Positions 8,377-16,532 of a stretch of 64,000 bases of DNA are shown here, one piece after another. Below the pieces are notes generated by a model. The model ran no database searches. It saw only the letters and a program-made list of their open reading frames with translations, and was not told the DNA's origin. How positions within the stretch are numbered: position 1 is the first letter of the stretch; each line of letters starts with the position of its first letter. The position numbers were made by a program, and so were the translations under genes. Source of the stretch: a virus; the IMG/VR virus record IMGVR_UViG_3300009128_000006, positions 26,157 to 90,156 of that record. One strand, 5' to 3'.

Positions 8377-9085
8377 TCTGCTCGACCGGGTCAAGGAGGG
8401 CGAAGGGTCGCCGCTTCTTCTTTTGTAGGGTGTAGCCCGCAGAGCTTCCCAGGGGGAATGCAGAGAAGAGGTCAGCGACGGTGTTCACCATCTTGGGGAG
8501 AGCGATGGAGAACTCCCGCTTCCGGATCAGGATGTCATCGTGCCTCGGCGGGTAGACGAATGCCTTGACCGCCTCGTATGCTATCTTGCCGCCCTTCTTG
8601 ACAGGCAACCGGATGATGATGTGTGGCATCATCCACACGTCACCCTCTCGGCCGAAGTCGAGACCGACGCCCCATCCCACTACGCGACACCGGGCCTTGT
8701 CCACGGTGATGGGCGGACGCCGCGGGGCCGGAACGAGCGGGGAGCTCCACACTCCGTCATAGGGCAGGACCTGGCCCCGCTCCATGACCTGCGGCTTCGC
8801 CGGGTCCGGATCGTAGATGTTGAGCTCGGACCCGTTGATCGGGACGCGCTCGAGGATTTCCTGGATGCGAGCGAGATCATCTTCATCGGACCCGGGAGCC
8901 CACGACTCGCCCACGATGGACGAGTAGAAGTTGATGTCGTTGCCCAGGAAGTCCATCCGGAGGAGGCGGTGTTCTGGGATGGTGACCTCTTCGCCTCCTT
9001 TGGTGGTGGTGAGTTCTTCGGGCTGGTAGAGGACTTCCAGCCCGATGCCTGCGACGAGCGAAAGTCGTCGGCGGGGAGTTTGCAT
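8345..9085 (-). CDS. Uncharacterised protein
   Basis: 246 aa. ATG 9085 is preferred over ATG 9112 because GGAG lies nine bases upstream of it. The sequence is a mixed alpha/beta protein with EHRLLRMDFLGNDINFYSSI early, a proline-rich middle (PLVPAPRRPPITVDKARC) and a C-terminal hydrophobic/basic end. No motif was recognised. It is the first gene of a minus-strand group (this gene, the overlapping frame, rnhB) and is divergent from the terminase gene, with about 70 bases between the two starts. Confidence 0.65.
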   Translation of the reverse strand: MQTPRRRLSLVAGIGLEVLYQPEELTTTKGGEEVTIPEHRLLRMDFLGNDINFYSSIVGESWAPGSDEDDLARIQEILERVPINGSELNIYDPDPAKPQVMERGQVLPYDGVWSSPLVPAPRRPPITVDKARCRVVGWGVGLDFGREGDVWMMPHIIIRLPVKKGGKIAYEAVKAFVYPPRHDDILIRKREFSIALPKMVNTVADLFSAFPLGSSAGYTLQKKKRRPFALLDPVEQSGRTQREART

Positions 9086-9132
9086 GTTGGGTGTCTCCAG
9101 ACCCGGCACCATGGATTAGGTGTTTACCGGGC

Positions 9133-9138
9133 TATTCT
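9133..9138 (+). promoter_or_regulatory. -10-like TATTCT upstream of terL
   Basis: TATTCT lies 18 bases before the terminase ATG at 9157; an AGGG ribosome site sits between. There is no clear -35 box. Confidence 0.4.
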
Positions 9139-9156
9139 CCTTATGGCAGGGAAAGG

Positions 9157-12100
9157 ATGGGCATTTACGACGAGGATCCTGACGTTCTGGAGTACTCCAT
9201 TGAAGGGTGGAACTCCCTTGAGTACCGGGAGCCGTGGGATCACGAACCACCGATTCCTGCCGTAGAGGATTGGGAGGTAGAGCGACACTTGCGGGAGCAG
9301 AGGCTCCGCTACGCCCTCACCCCGTCGCAGTTCACGGAAGAGACTGTGCTCATGCCCAACGCGAAGACGCGGGCATTGGAGGCGTTTTCCTTCGCAGATC
9401 GTCCTTACCTGAGGAAGGTCTACAATACGCAGTCCAATCGTGTCCTTCTCATGGCCGGACGGCAGGTGGAGAAGTGTGTTCATGAAGATGAAGTAGTAGT
9501 CGACTCTTTCGGCAAGCCGACCCCTATCAAAGACCTGTTGGTCGGCGATATACTTGTGTGCTTGGCTACCGAGGAAACGTCCCCGAATGTTGAGCGAGGG
9601 TCGGGATCTCGGATGACCACGTCAAAGATTACGTGGAAGTCTCGCAAGCGTAAGAAGCCTTGCCGCGAGATCCGGACGAGACAGGGCCATCGCTCTCGTA
9701 TGGCTACGACACATCCTGTTCGGGTGTGGAACGGGTGGAAGGCTGCTGGAGATCTCGAAATAGGAGATCGAATCGCAGTGGTTCGTAGGGCAGGGGTGTT
9801 CAGCAGCTGCGATTACGACGTGTCTTCCTCTCGGGTACGGCTCACCGCCTACATGATTGGAGATGGCGGGTGCAACCCCAAAGACGTGACCTTCACGAAC
9901 GAGACCTTTGAGGTCCTTGACGATTTCGACGATGCTCTTGTTGATGAAGGGATGTCGTACACCTTCTCACCCAAGAAGGATTCAAACACGACCTGCTTCC
10001 GTCTCCCTCGCTATCGAGCAGAGAAGCTCCGTGGATGGCTGGAAGAGGATGGTCTTTTGGGGACGGACTCCTACTCGAAGTTCCTTCCTGATTGGGTATT
10101 TCGTCTTTCGCGAGAGCAGACGTCTCTGTTCCTGAACAGGCTTTGGTCTACAGACGGGCACGTCAAGTGCAACACCGACACGAAGTGGTCCATCGAGTAC
10201 TGCTCTATGTCGGAGAGGCTGGTCAGGCAGGTTCAGGCATTGCTGTGGAAGCTTGGCATCCCTTCCAGGATCAGAGAGAACTGGCCTTCGATCTATAAGA
10301 AGCGCGGTGAGAAGGTTCTTGCTTATATCCTCCGTATCGAGACTCAAGAAGGTGTACGTTCGTTCGTTCGTGACATCGGTGCGCTTGGAAAGATCGAGCG
10401 GCAAGAGCTTGACCCCTGGGAGACCAACAACAATCGAGACACGTTGCCGTTGGAGGTGAACGAGTTCATACGGGAGATCTACGATGAGGTCTCACCGAAG
10501 AAGGGAGACCGAACCCTTCAGTCCGCAGGACTTCGCCGTAGCCCTAAGTACTGCCTGACCCGGAAGAAGCTGCTCGCGTATGTCGAGTTTTTCGAAGGAG
10601 ACCCTCGATACTCACCCTCGAAAGTTCGGCTCCTGAAGGAGCACGTGAGTTCTGACATTTACTGGGACGAGGTGGAGTCTATCAACGAGATGGGGGAGCA
10701 GTGGTGCTACGACCTGACGGTTGATCGTCATCACAACTTCGTCGCAGGCGGGATTGTCACGCACAACAGCACCTCTCTCGGTAATCGGATGCTGGCTCTA
10801 TGCTGCCTCATCCCGCATTTCCGTGCACTGTACGTCTCCCCGTCTTCAACACAGACCAAGGAGTTCTCGAACCGGCGGTTGCGTGAAGTCTTGATGACCT
10901 CGCCGCGACTGAGGACGTGGTTCCCGCAGCATCTCACGGACAATGTCTTTGAGAAGCGAGCCATCAACCGGAGTGGAATCACACTCCGGTATGCGTTCCT
11001 CAACGCAGATCGCTGCCGGGGACTCTCTGCAGATAGTGTCATCCTCGACGAGTTCCAGGATCTCCTTCTCGACACTATTCCGGTCATCGAGGAGGCTGCG
11101 TCCCACTCCGCCTTCAAGTACTTCATCTACGCAGGAACTCCGAAGTCGCTCGACAACCCGATCGAGCACTACTGGTCCACCTTCTCGACTCGCAACGAAT
11201 GGGCAGTCCCCTGTGAGCGGCACGGCACTCCTAAGGTTCCGGGCTCCTGGCACTGGAACATCCTGGGTGAGAGGAACATCTCCAAGGCCGGACCGGTCTG
11301 TGACCGCTGCGGCGGTCCCATCTTCCCCAACCATCCGAAAGCACAATGGGTCCGTACCGGTAACCCCGACCCCAACCTCACGGTCTTTGAGGGTTTCCGC
11401 ATCCCGCAGCTCATGGTCCCCTGGATCAGCTGGAAGGAGCTGTGGACCAAGTACACGGACTACCCACGTGCACAGTTCTTTAACGAGTGCCTGGGCCAGT
11501 CCTTCGATTCAGGACAGCGCCCTCTCACTCAGGACGACATCAGGCAAAACTGTGATTCCTCAATCACCCTCACTCCCGAAGGGGTGGCCGACATCCGTCG
11601 ACGGATGGCGGGGGTTCAGCTCTATGGCGGCATCGACTGGGGCCAGGGCTCGACGAACTCGTACACGGTGTTCTTCGTAGGCGGGTACCTCAACAACAAG
11701 TTCACCATCTTCTTCTGCCATCGCTTCGTTGGAGCGGAATCCGAACCGCGCACCCAGCTCAAGAAGATCTGCAGGATCATCGAGACCTTCAACCTTGCCC
11801 GCGTCTGTGTTGACCATGGTGGAGGCTTCTGGCCAAACGGTGAGCTTCTTCGTCGCTATGGCTCCAATCGCATCGTACGGGTGCAGTACCTCACGCCGAA
11901 TGTCTTCATGCGTTGGGATGAGGCTCTTGGGCGGTACATCATCCACCGCTCCGAAGTCATGTCGGCGATGTTCAATGCCATCAAGCGTGGCACCGTAGTC
12001 CGCTTCCCCGCATGGAAGTACTTCAAGACTCCATTCGCCAAAGACTTCCTGTCCATCTTCTCTGAGTACAGCGAGAAGATGCACATGACGCAGTACAAGA

Positions 12101-12240
12101 AGTCGGCCAACAACACCGACGACTCCTTCCATGCGTTCCTCTACTGCTTCCTCTCCTCGATGATTGACATTCCACGTCCTGATGTCTTCATCCCCTCGCA
12201 GGCTGTAGACCGTATGCTTGAGGCTCGTGAAGAATACTGA
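9157..12240 (+). CDS. terL: Terminase large subunit with intein
   Basis: 1027-aa precursor; ATG 9157 follows AGGGAAAGG. The N-extein ends in GRQVEK and the C-extein resumes at STSLG, together giving the Walker A loop GRQVEKST. Walker B follows as SVILDEFQD. A zinc-ribbon-like CDRCGG insert precedes the RNase H-fold nuclease, whose acidic residues are seen in GGIDWGQGS, CVDHGGGF and NTDDSFHAFLY. Without the 431-residue intein the protein is 596 aa, a normal TerL length. TerL is known to power DNA packaging into proheads and to cut the concatemer. The gene is alone on its strand segment, with a hairpin terminator after it. The small subunit is not identified for certain. Confidence 0.95.
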   Translation: MGIYDEDPDVLEYSIEGWNSLEYREPWDHEPPIPAVEDWEVERHLREQRLRYALTPSQFTEETVLMPNAKTRALEAFSFADRPYLRKVYNTQSNRVLLMAGRQVEKCVHEDEVVVDSFGKPTPIKDLLVGDILVCLATEETSPNVERGSGSRMTTSKITWKSRKRKKPCREIRTRQGHRSRMATTHPVRVWNGWKAAGDLEIGDRIAVVRRAGVFSSCDYDVSSSRVRLTAYMIGDGGCNPKDVTFTNETFEVLDDFDDALVDEGMSYTFSPKKDSNTTCFRLPRYRAEKLRGWLEEDGLLGTDSYSKFLPDWVFRLSREQTSLFLNRLWSTDGHVKCNTDTKWSIEYCSMSERLVRQVQALLWKLGIPSRIRENWPSIYKKRGEKVLAYILRIETQEGVRSFVRDIGALGKIERQELDPWETNNNRDTLPLEVNEFIREIYDEVSPKKGDRTLQSAGLRRSPKYCLTRKKLLAYVEFFEGDPRYSPSKVRLLKEHVSSDIYWDEVESINEMGEQWCYDLTVDRHHNFVAGGIVTHNSTSLGNRMLALCCLIPHFRALYVSPSSTQTKEFSNRRLREVLMTSPRLRTWFPQHLTDNVFEKRAINRSGITLRYAFLNADRCRGLSADSVILDEFQDLLLDTIPVIEEAASHSAFKYFIYAGTPKSLDNPIEHYWSTFSTRNEWAVPCERHGTPKVPGSWHWNILGERNISKAGPVCDRCGGPIFPNHPKAQWVRTGNPDPNLTVFEGFRIPQLMVPWISWKELWTKYTDYPRAQFFNECLGQSFDSGQRPLTQDDIRQNCDSSITLTPEGVADIRRRMAGVQLYGGIDWGQGSTNSYTVFFVGGYLNNKFTIFFCHRFVGAESEPRTQLKKICRIIETFNLARVCVDHGGGFWPNGELLRRYGSNRIVRVQYLTPNVFMRWDEALGRYIIHRSEVMSAMFNAIKRGTVVRFPAWKYFKTPFAKDFLSIFSEYSEKMHMTQYKKSANNTDDSFHAFLYCFLSSMIDIPRPDVFIPSQAVDRMLEAREEY
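9475..10767 (+). mobile_element. Intein with LAGLIDADG endonuclease in TerL P-loop
   Basis: A 431-residue in-frame insertion. Splice features: Cys1 at 9475 (CVHEDEVV), block B MATTHPVRVW, block F/G CYDLTVDRHHNFV ending in VTHN, and Ser as the +1 residue. Two LAGLIDADG-type motifs are present: LTAYMIGDGG and FLNRLWSTDGHV. It sits between the Lys and Ser of Walker A, so ATP binding requires splicing. All residues needed for protein splicing appear intact. Mobile inteins are known to home to conserved ATPase loops. Confidence 0.95.
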
Positions 12241-12287
12241 GGGCTAAGAAGGATCGTAGGTAAAGAGGCTAAAACTTTGAACCAGAG

Positions 12288-12319
12288 AAGCGCGGGACCC
12301 CCTGAGAGGTCCCGCGCTT
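12288..12319. terminator. Bidirectional hairpin terminator
   Basis: A perfect 12-bp GC-rich stem (12288-12299 with 12308-12319) and an 8-base loop lie between the convergent terL gene and the minus-strand gene ending at 12342. T-runs are weak on both sides. Confidence 0.6.
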
Positions 12320-12341
12320 GTTGAGGGGAAGAGGCGAGCAG

Positions 12342-12815
12342 CTACGCCGCCAGAATCTTCCGCATGGCCTCGGCCATCTCGGGGTCCTCGGCGGCGGTCA
12401 GGAGCAGCTCCTTCATGCGCTCTTTCTTCTTGGCTTCCGCCTTGGCCTTCGCCTTCGCCTCCGCCTCCTGCGCCCGCGTCTCGGCCTTCGCCGCCTTCCG
12501 GTTCTCCCTCACCAAGTCCTTGGCGAAGTCCCTGCCGAGGACGACGGGCTGCTGACGGATGGCCTCGTGGGTCACGAGCTGCTCGACCGTTTCCTTGTCG
12601 GAGAGGGCCACGCAGCCGCCAAGGGCGGCGAGCCCGCCAGCACCACCAGCGAGGGCGGCGATGGGCCGGCTGATGCCGGCGTCGAAGGCGAGGGTGGCGA
12701 TCTCGTTGATGCCAAGGCCAAGGCCCATGCCCAGGGTCGTGGCCTCGAGGGTGGTCTGAATGGGGCTTTCGTGGAGCCGCGCGGTGACGCGGTCGGGGAG
12801 AGTGGCACGACCCAT
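12342..12815 (-). CDS. Glycine-zipper membrane protein with coiled coil
   Basis: 157 aa. ATG 12815 is chosen because GGAGG lies seven bases upstream; the ATG at 12821 would be too close to that site. Residues about 25-75 form two hydrophobic glycine-rich segments (LGMGLGLGINEIATLA and IAALAGGAGGLAALGG) linked by a short turn. The C-terminal half is an Ala/Lys/Glu-rich helix, probably a coiled coil (RAQEAEAKAKAKAEAKKKE). The layout suggests a membrane-inserting oligomer. Several other proteins of the window share such a segment; whether this one is in the virion is unknown. Confidence 0.65.
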   Translation of the reverse strand: MGRATLPDRVTARLHESPIQTTLEATTLGMGLGLGINEIATLAFDAGISRPIAALAGGAGGLAALGGCVALSDKETVEQLVTHEAIRQQPVVLGRDFAKDLVRENRKAAKAETRAQEAEAKAKAKAEAKKKERMKELLLTAAEDPEMAEAMRKILAA

Positions 12816-12953
12816 GGTCATACCTCCGATTGATGGTTGGGTTGTTGGGGGGCGCTCAGGGCCAAACAGCTGGCATTCCTGGACGCAAAAGTCTTATGCC
12901 CGAAAGGACCGGCTCTTTTAGCCTCAGTCCTTCCCTTCCATGGGCAGACCCAC

Positions 12954-13412
12954 TCAGTCCGTCCCGGACTCGTCCGTTTCGAAGACGAAGGCTCCGAAGG
13001 CTTCTGCCAAGGCCCTCAGAGCTGGGGCGGCCGTGGCCATCGCGACCTCGAGCGCCTCCAGCCTCTCGTCCTGCGCCTCCATCCGATCCACTTGAAGGCC
13101 GATGACCTCCGCCATCTCGGCCTTCAGAGCCTCCACAGCCTTCGCCATCTCAGCCCGAGAAGGTGACGTCTCCGGTCCCCGCGCCACGAGGGTTTCGAGG
13201 TTGGTGAGCCGCGCTTCGATGCGGCTATAGACTGTACCCTGCGCCTTTGCAGGCCTCTCGGACCTCTGCGGAGCGCGTGTTGCCTCTCGGGCAGAGGGCT
13301 GCGTCCGAGAGGCGGGGGCGGGGGCGGAAGCGGGAGGCTTCGCCGGCCGCCGCAGGGACAGCTGGTGAAGGCGCGAAGTGAGCGCCTCCGCAACTGAGGT
13401 CTGGTGATTCAT
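12954..13412 (-). CDS. Uncharacterised coiled-coil protein
   Basis: 152 aa with a clear ribosome site (AAGGAG five bases before ATG 13412). An N-terminal helix is followed by an Ala/Pro/Arg-rich linker (residues 20-55) and then a long heptad-patterned coiled coil from about residue 62 to 125 (RIEARLTNLETLVAR, LKAEMAEVIGLQVDRM). The protein ends acidic. No enzyme motif. About 135 bases separate it from the next gene on this strand; nothing was recognised there except A/T-rich promoter-like sequence. Confidence 0.65.
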   Translation of the reverse strand: MNHQTSVAEALTSRLHQLSLRRPAKPPASAPAPASRTQPSAREATRAPQRSERPAKAQGTVYSRIEARLTNLETLVARGPETSPSRAEMAKAVEALKAEMAEVIGLQVDRMEAQDERLEALEVAMATAAPALRALAEAFGAFVFETDESGTD

Positions 13413-13478
13413 AGTGCTCCTTTGGACAGCAACATCGGTTTGCCGACCAAAGCACTTATGACTGGAATCCCTACGATT

Positions 13479-14192
13479 TCATGCAGTCCTCTGGAACCTT
13501 CCCATCATCCCCGTCAGCTCGTCATGAATGGAACGAGGCGTGTTTGTGGGAGGTTGCAGGTGAGGGTCCCGAATCACACCGTACATCTCGGTGTAGCAGA
13601 GGGCTGACACTCGGAGTCGGCGTCGTCCTTCCACAAGAGTGCGGTGAACCTTCTGCACTCGAAGCGAGGTTTCGTAGTCCTCTCTTGTTGCCACATGCGC
13701 CACTTGAGCGATGCACAACTTCATGAGGAGTACCCAGGCCCGTCCATCTTCCACGGCCTCGGCCATGATGTGGAAGCTCTCTTCCGTCAGGCTCATGAAG
13801 ATCTCAGCCCATGCTTCAAGCTCTTCAAGGCTGAAGCTCGTCCTACCAAGAGTCTGAGCAGCACTCTCATGTAGCTGTCGTGCGGTCGTAGCTGTGAGGT
13901 TCAGCGGTGTGACTCGGGCGTCCAGGATGCGAAGCACCACCTCCATCTCTGCCTGGAGCTTCCGTACCTGAGCTCGGAGTTCCAGGATCTCCTTCCGGCT
14001 CCCCCGTGTACGAGGCGTGTGAGATGTCCTGTCGCGTCGAAGCTCCTCCACCTCCAGCGGGCGGTACATGATCCGTCGCCCGTACTTCACCTTCGTCAAT
14101 AGGCCGTCGCTGGCATAGCGGGCGACGGTGCGAGCGCAGCACTGTAGGTGTCGTGCGGCCTCTTGGGCAGTCATGAGGTTGTCTACGCTCAA
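13479..14192 (-). CDS. MerR/excisionase-like HTH DNA-binding protein
   Basis: 237 aa from TTG 14192, four bases after a strong GGAGG site. Residues about 5-55 form a winged HTH of the MerR/excisionase (helix-turn-helix 17) type: LMTAQEAARHLQCCARTVAR, then YASDGLLTKVKYGRRIMYRP and the EVEELRRD end. A coiled coil (EILELRAQVRKLQAEMEVVL) and a helical C-terminal domain follow. Such proteins bind operators or act as recombination or packaging accessory factors. The gene is divergent from the head operon at 14238, and the shared 45-bp gap could hold its operator. A small-terminase function is possible but unproven. Confidence 0.7.
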   Translation of the reverse strand: MSVDNLMTAQEAARHLQCCARTVARYASDGLLTKVKYGRRIMYRPLEVEELRRDRTSHTPRTRGSRKEILELRAQVRKLQAEMEVVLRILDARVTPLNLTATTARQLHESAAQTLGRTSFSLEELEAWAEIFMSLTEESFHIMAEAVEDGRAWVLLMKLCIAQVAHVATREDYETSLRVQKVHRTLVEGRRRLRVSALCYTEMYGVIRDPHLQPPTNTPRSIHDELTGMMGRFQRTA

Positions 14193-14214
14193 TGTGCCTC
14201 CTGGCTGTTAGAGG

Positions 14215-14220
14215 TATAGT
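14215..14220 (+). promoter_or_regulatory. -10-like TATAGT before the head operon
   Basis: TATAGT lies 18 bases before ATG 14238, with no -35-like box. It probably starts the long head-gene transcript and faces the divergent HTH gene. Confidence 0.4.
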
Positions 14221-14237
14221 CCTATGGAGAGGACACC

Positions 14238-15122
14238 ATGGTCTCCGATAGCGATCTCCGAAGCCTGGCTCGTGGAGCGACTACCCGATTCCTTGACGGA
14301 GGCGGGGACTTCACGACGTGTGTGGCGAAGGTCGCATCGGCCTCTTCTCACACTCTAACCGCGGAGCATATCCGTCGGGTGTGTGAGATGGCGTACCATG
14401 ATGCCTTCGAGCGGGAGTGGCAGAAGCAGGCAGGCGGGAGCCGGCTGGTGTCCTTCGACCCGCCCTGTGCGAAGGAAGCTGCCCGGCTGTGCAATGCAGA
14501 GAAGGTTGCGGCCGCGCGAGTCCGGGCCACGACCGTGACTGGGCATCCGACCATGGACAAGATCGCGATGGCAGAGATCCCGCACGTCCCTCTTCCGCCG
14601 CCCATCACGAACGCCTTCACCTCTGCCATGCGCTCCTCGCCTGTAGATCGGGAGCTCGGAGTCCGGGAGGCTCTTCACACCCTGAAGACTGCGGCCCAGG
14701 ATCTCAATGAGGCGATCTCGCAGGTCGAGATCGAGATCGGCTCCGCCAAGTCGGCGGAGCTCTACGCCCACACTGCTCTGGGTCGTCAGGCTCGTCAGGC
14801 ATGCCTGGACGGAGCGACTCCAGGCCAGGCCCTCGCGGTATGTGAGCACTTCCTGAAGGAGGCGGAAGGTGTTCCCGCTGACATCGCTGTGGATGTGCTG
14901 GCACACCTGGCAAGGGACATGATGACGGGCAACGTCTTCCCGGAGCCTGTGAAGCTCGCGGCCCCTCCGAACCCTCGTCACCCTCTGAACCGTCTGGTCG
15001 TGAAGGCGGCCCACATCCGTTTCGGACGACTGCAGCGGGAGATCGCTCTTGGTGATCTCCGTGCGGATCGTCAACGGCTGGAGAAGGAGCTGGGCAGTGA
15101 GCTCTACCAGCTCGGAGCGTGA
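14238..15122 (+). CDS. Uncharacterised head-module protein
   Basis: 294 aa; the GAGAGG site lies five bases before ATG 14238. Largely alpha-helical, with an N-terminal segment similar to a helical bundle (HIRRVCEMAYHDAFEREW), a proline-rich hinge (HVPLPPPITNAF) and a helical C-terminus ending in RLQREIALGDLRADRQRLEK. K-x-A-S/A motifs occur as AKVAS, LKTAA and VKLAA. It is the first gene of the + strand operon running to the capsid gene. No portal signature was recognised, although a portal is expected near here in most myoviruses. Confidence 0.65.
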   Translation: MVSDSDLRSLARGATTRFLDGGGDFTTCVAKVASASSHTLTAEHIRRVCEMAYHDAFEREWQKQAGGSRLVSFDPPCAKEAARLCNAEKVAAARVRATTVTGHPTMDKIAMAEIPHVPLPPPITNAFTSAMRSSPVDRELGVREALHTLKTAAQDLNEAISQVEIEIGSAKSAELYAHTALGRQARQACLDGATPGQALAVCEHFLKEAEGVPADIAVDVLAHLARDMMTGNVFPEPVKLAAPPNPRHPLNRLVVKAAHIRFGRLQREIALGDLRADRQRLEKELGSELYQLGA

Positions 15123-15126
15123 GCGC

Positions 15127-15399
15127 ATGCAGCGGTTCCGGAAGCTCGCGCTTCTGGGAGCGGCCAAGGCTGTAGCCAAAGGAACGGCCAATGTGGCCGC
15201 GAAGGCTACAGGTGTTGGAGCGCGGACGACTTGGCGCACTGCCCAGAGAGTGTCCTCCGGCGAGAACCTCATGCCCAAATCCCGGGCCATAGGTCTCGTA
15301 GGTCTTGGCGGGGTTACTACCGTAGGCGGTGTGCGGACAGTTCGTGAAAACGCAAGAGCAGCTCGAGCAAGCTCAGAAGCTCCGTGGAAGGCACAATGA
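15127..15399 (+). CDS. Small glycine-rich membrane protein
   Basis: 90 aa from ATG 15127, nine bases after GGAG. The sequence starts basic (MQRFRKLALLGAAKAVAKG), has Ala-rich helices and a glycine/valine segment (AIGLVGLGGVTTVGGV) that could cross or lie in a membrane, then a basic Arg/Ala tail. It overlaps the next gene by 4 bases (ATGA), so they are likely coupled. Its place inside the head operon suggests a virion-internal or injected protein; no function is recognisable. Confidence 0.6.
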   Translation: MQRFRKLALLGAAKAVAKGTANVAAKATGVGARTTWRTAQRVSSGENLMPKSRAIGLVGLGGVTTVGGVRTVRENARAARASSEAPWKAQ

Positions 15400-16526
15400 C
15401 CATCTCCATCTACACCGACTCTGACCTCTCTGCCGAGGATGTCCTGGAGCTGGAGGACTTCGACGGAATGCTCCACGAGGGATCGAAGCGTGCGTCCTTC
15501 GGACGAGTCGGAAGGATGGCTCGCAATGCGACGGAGAACACGGCTGCCCAACTCATTGCCGGCACTCTCGGAACTGCTACCGTGGTCGGCGGTAAGGCCA
15601 TGTACGACAAGGCCACATATGGGCGTGACCTGCGGGCCATCACCGATGTCTACCCGCACTTGAAGAAGTACCCCGAGAAGGAGCTTCGCCTCGCTTACAG
15701 CTCGCTGCGGAACCTGAACCCGCAGTTCGCCAAGGATCCTCTGGTAGGAGGTACCCTCCTTGGGCAGCTCCTCCGGCAGCGGGATCCGCTCAACCCCAAG
15801 GCACTCCGTCTCGACCCGGGGATGGCTTCCGACCTGGTCCGCAATCGTCGTGACACCCGGGGTGGAATCGACGAGATGGTCCCTGCGGCCTTCCAAGCAG
15901 GGATGCAGGGTGCGATGGATTACGAGGGCGTCCTCGGTGACCGTGCCTTCAAGCGGGAGATGGCCGCGGCGGATCGGTCCTTCAAGCGTGAGACGCAGAC
16001 CGGCGATCACCGCTTCAAGCGGGAACTGCAGACCGGAGACCAGACCTTCCGTCATGATGAGGCCCTGAAGGATCGCACGCTTCGGACCTCACAGTCTGCG
16101 GCTGATCGAGCTCAGCGTGGGAAGCATCACACCGAGCAGATCGAAGCACGACGTGGTGAAGAGCGGCGGCGGACCTCTCGAGAGCGGTCGAAGGGTGTTC
16201 GTGAGCGGATCGAACGGCTCACGGCCGAAGCCACACGTCGCAAGCACGACAAGGCGCTACAGCAGCAGAAGGACGATGCTGCGATGGGGCGTGAGCAGTA
16301 CAAGGTCCTGAACAATCCGCTGTCACGCAAGAGTCGGAGGGCGCAGCGCAGGCGGGGGCTTCTGGCAGCGTACTCGGCCGAGCCTTCGCAGTCATCTACA
16401 GCGGATTACTCGGTGCGTGGTCTGGCTCGTGGTGTGGGTTCTCGGATTGACTCCTCGACCGGTTCGGGCCCTGATTCGGACCCGAGCACTCGTCGCGGAT
16501 ACCATCACCCAGGATCTCGGAAGTAG
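15396..16526 (+). CDS. Virion-locus protein with 11-residue repeats
   Basis: 376 aa from ATG 15396 (GGAAGG site; a GTG at 15384 is less likely). An acidic N-terminus is followed by KRASFGRVGR, a small Gly/Ala hydrophobic stretch (LIAGTLGTATVVGG), and a middle helical domain. Residues about 182-245 are tandem 11-residue units of the form D-R-x-F-K-R-E-x-x-x-x. A long Arg/Lys/Gln-rich coiled region and a Ser/Gly-rich tail follow. Eleven-residue repeats are known to form right-handed coiled coils or membrane-surface helices. A scaffold or injected core protein is a plausible inference. Confidence 0.65.
   Translation: MTISIYTDSDLSAEDVLELEDFDGMLHEGSKRASFGRVGRMARNATENTAAQLIAGTLGTATVVGGKAMYDKATYGRDLRAITDVYPHLKKYPEKELRLAYSSLRNLNPQFAKDPLVGGTLLGQLLRQRDPLNPKALRLDPGMASDLVRNRRDTRGGIDEMVPAAFQAGMQGAMDYEGVLGDRAFKREMAAADRSFKRETQTGDHRFKRELQTGDQTFRHDEALKDRTLRTSQSAADRAQRGKHHTEQIEARRGEERRRTSRERSKGVRERIERLTAEATRRKHDKALQQQKDDAAMGREQYKVLNNPLSRKSRRAQRRRGLLAAYSAEPSQSSTADYSVRGLARGVGSRIDSSTGSGPDSDPSTRRGYHHPGSRK
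15939..16133 (+). repeat. Tandem 11-residue coding repeats
   Basis: About six 33-bp units inside the gene at 15396-16526 encode DRAFKREMAAA-like units; the first three are best conserved and the later ones drift. Confidence 0.7.
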
Positions 16527-16532
16527 GTCTGT

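Noticed and set aside
14355-16055. 566-codon antisense frame across the head genes
   Set aside because: Overlaps three consecutive + strand genes with good starts and ribosome sites; composition is typical of a shadow frame.
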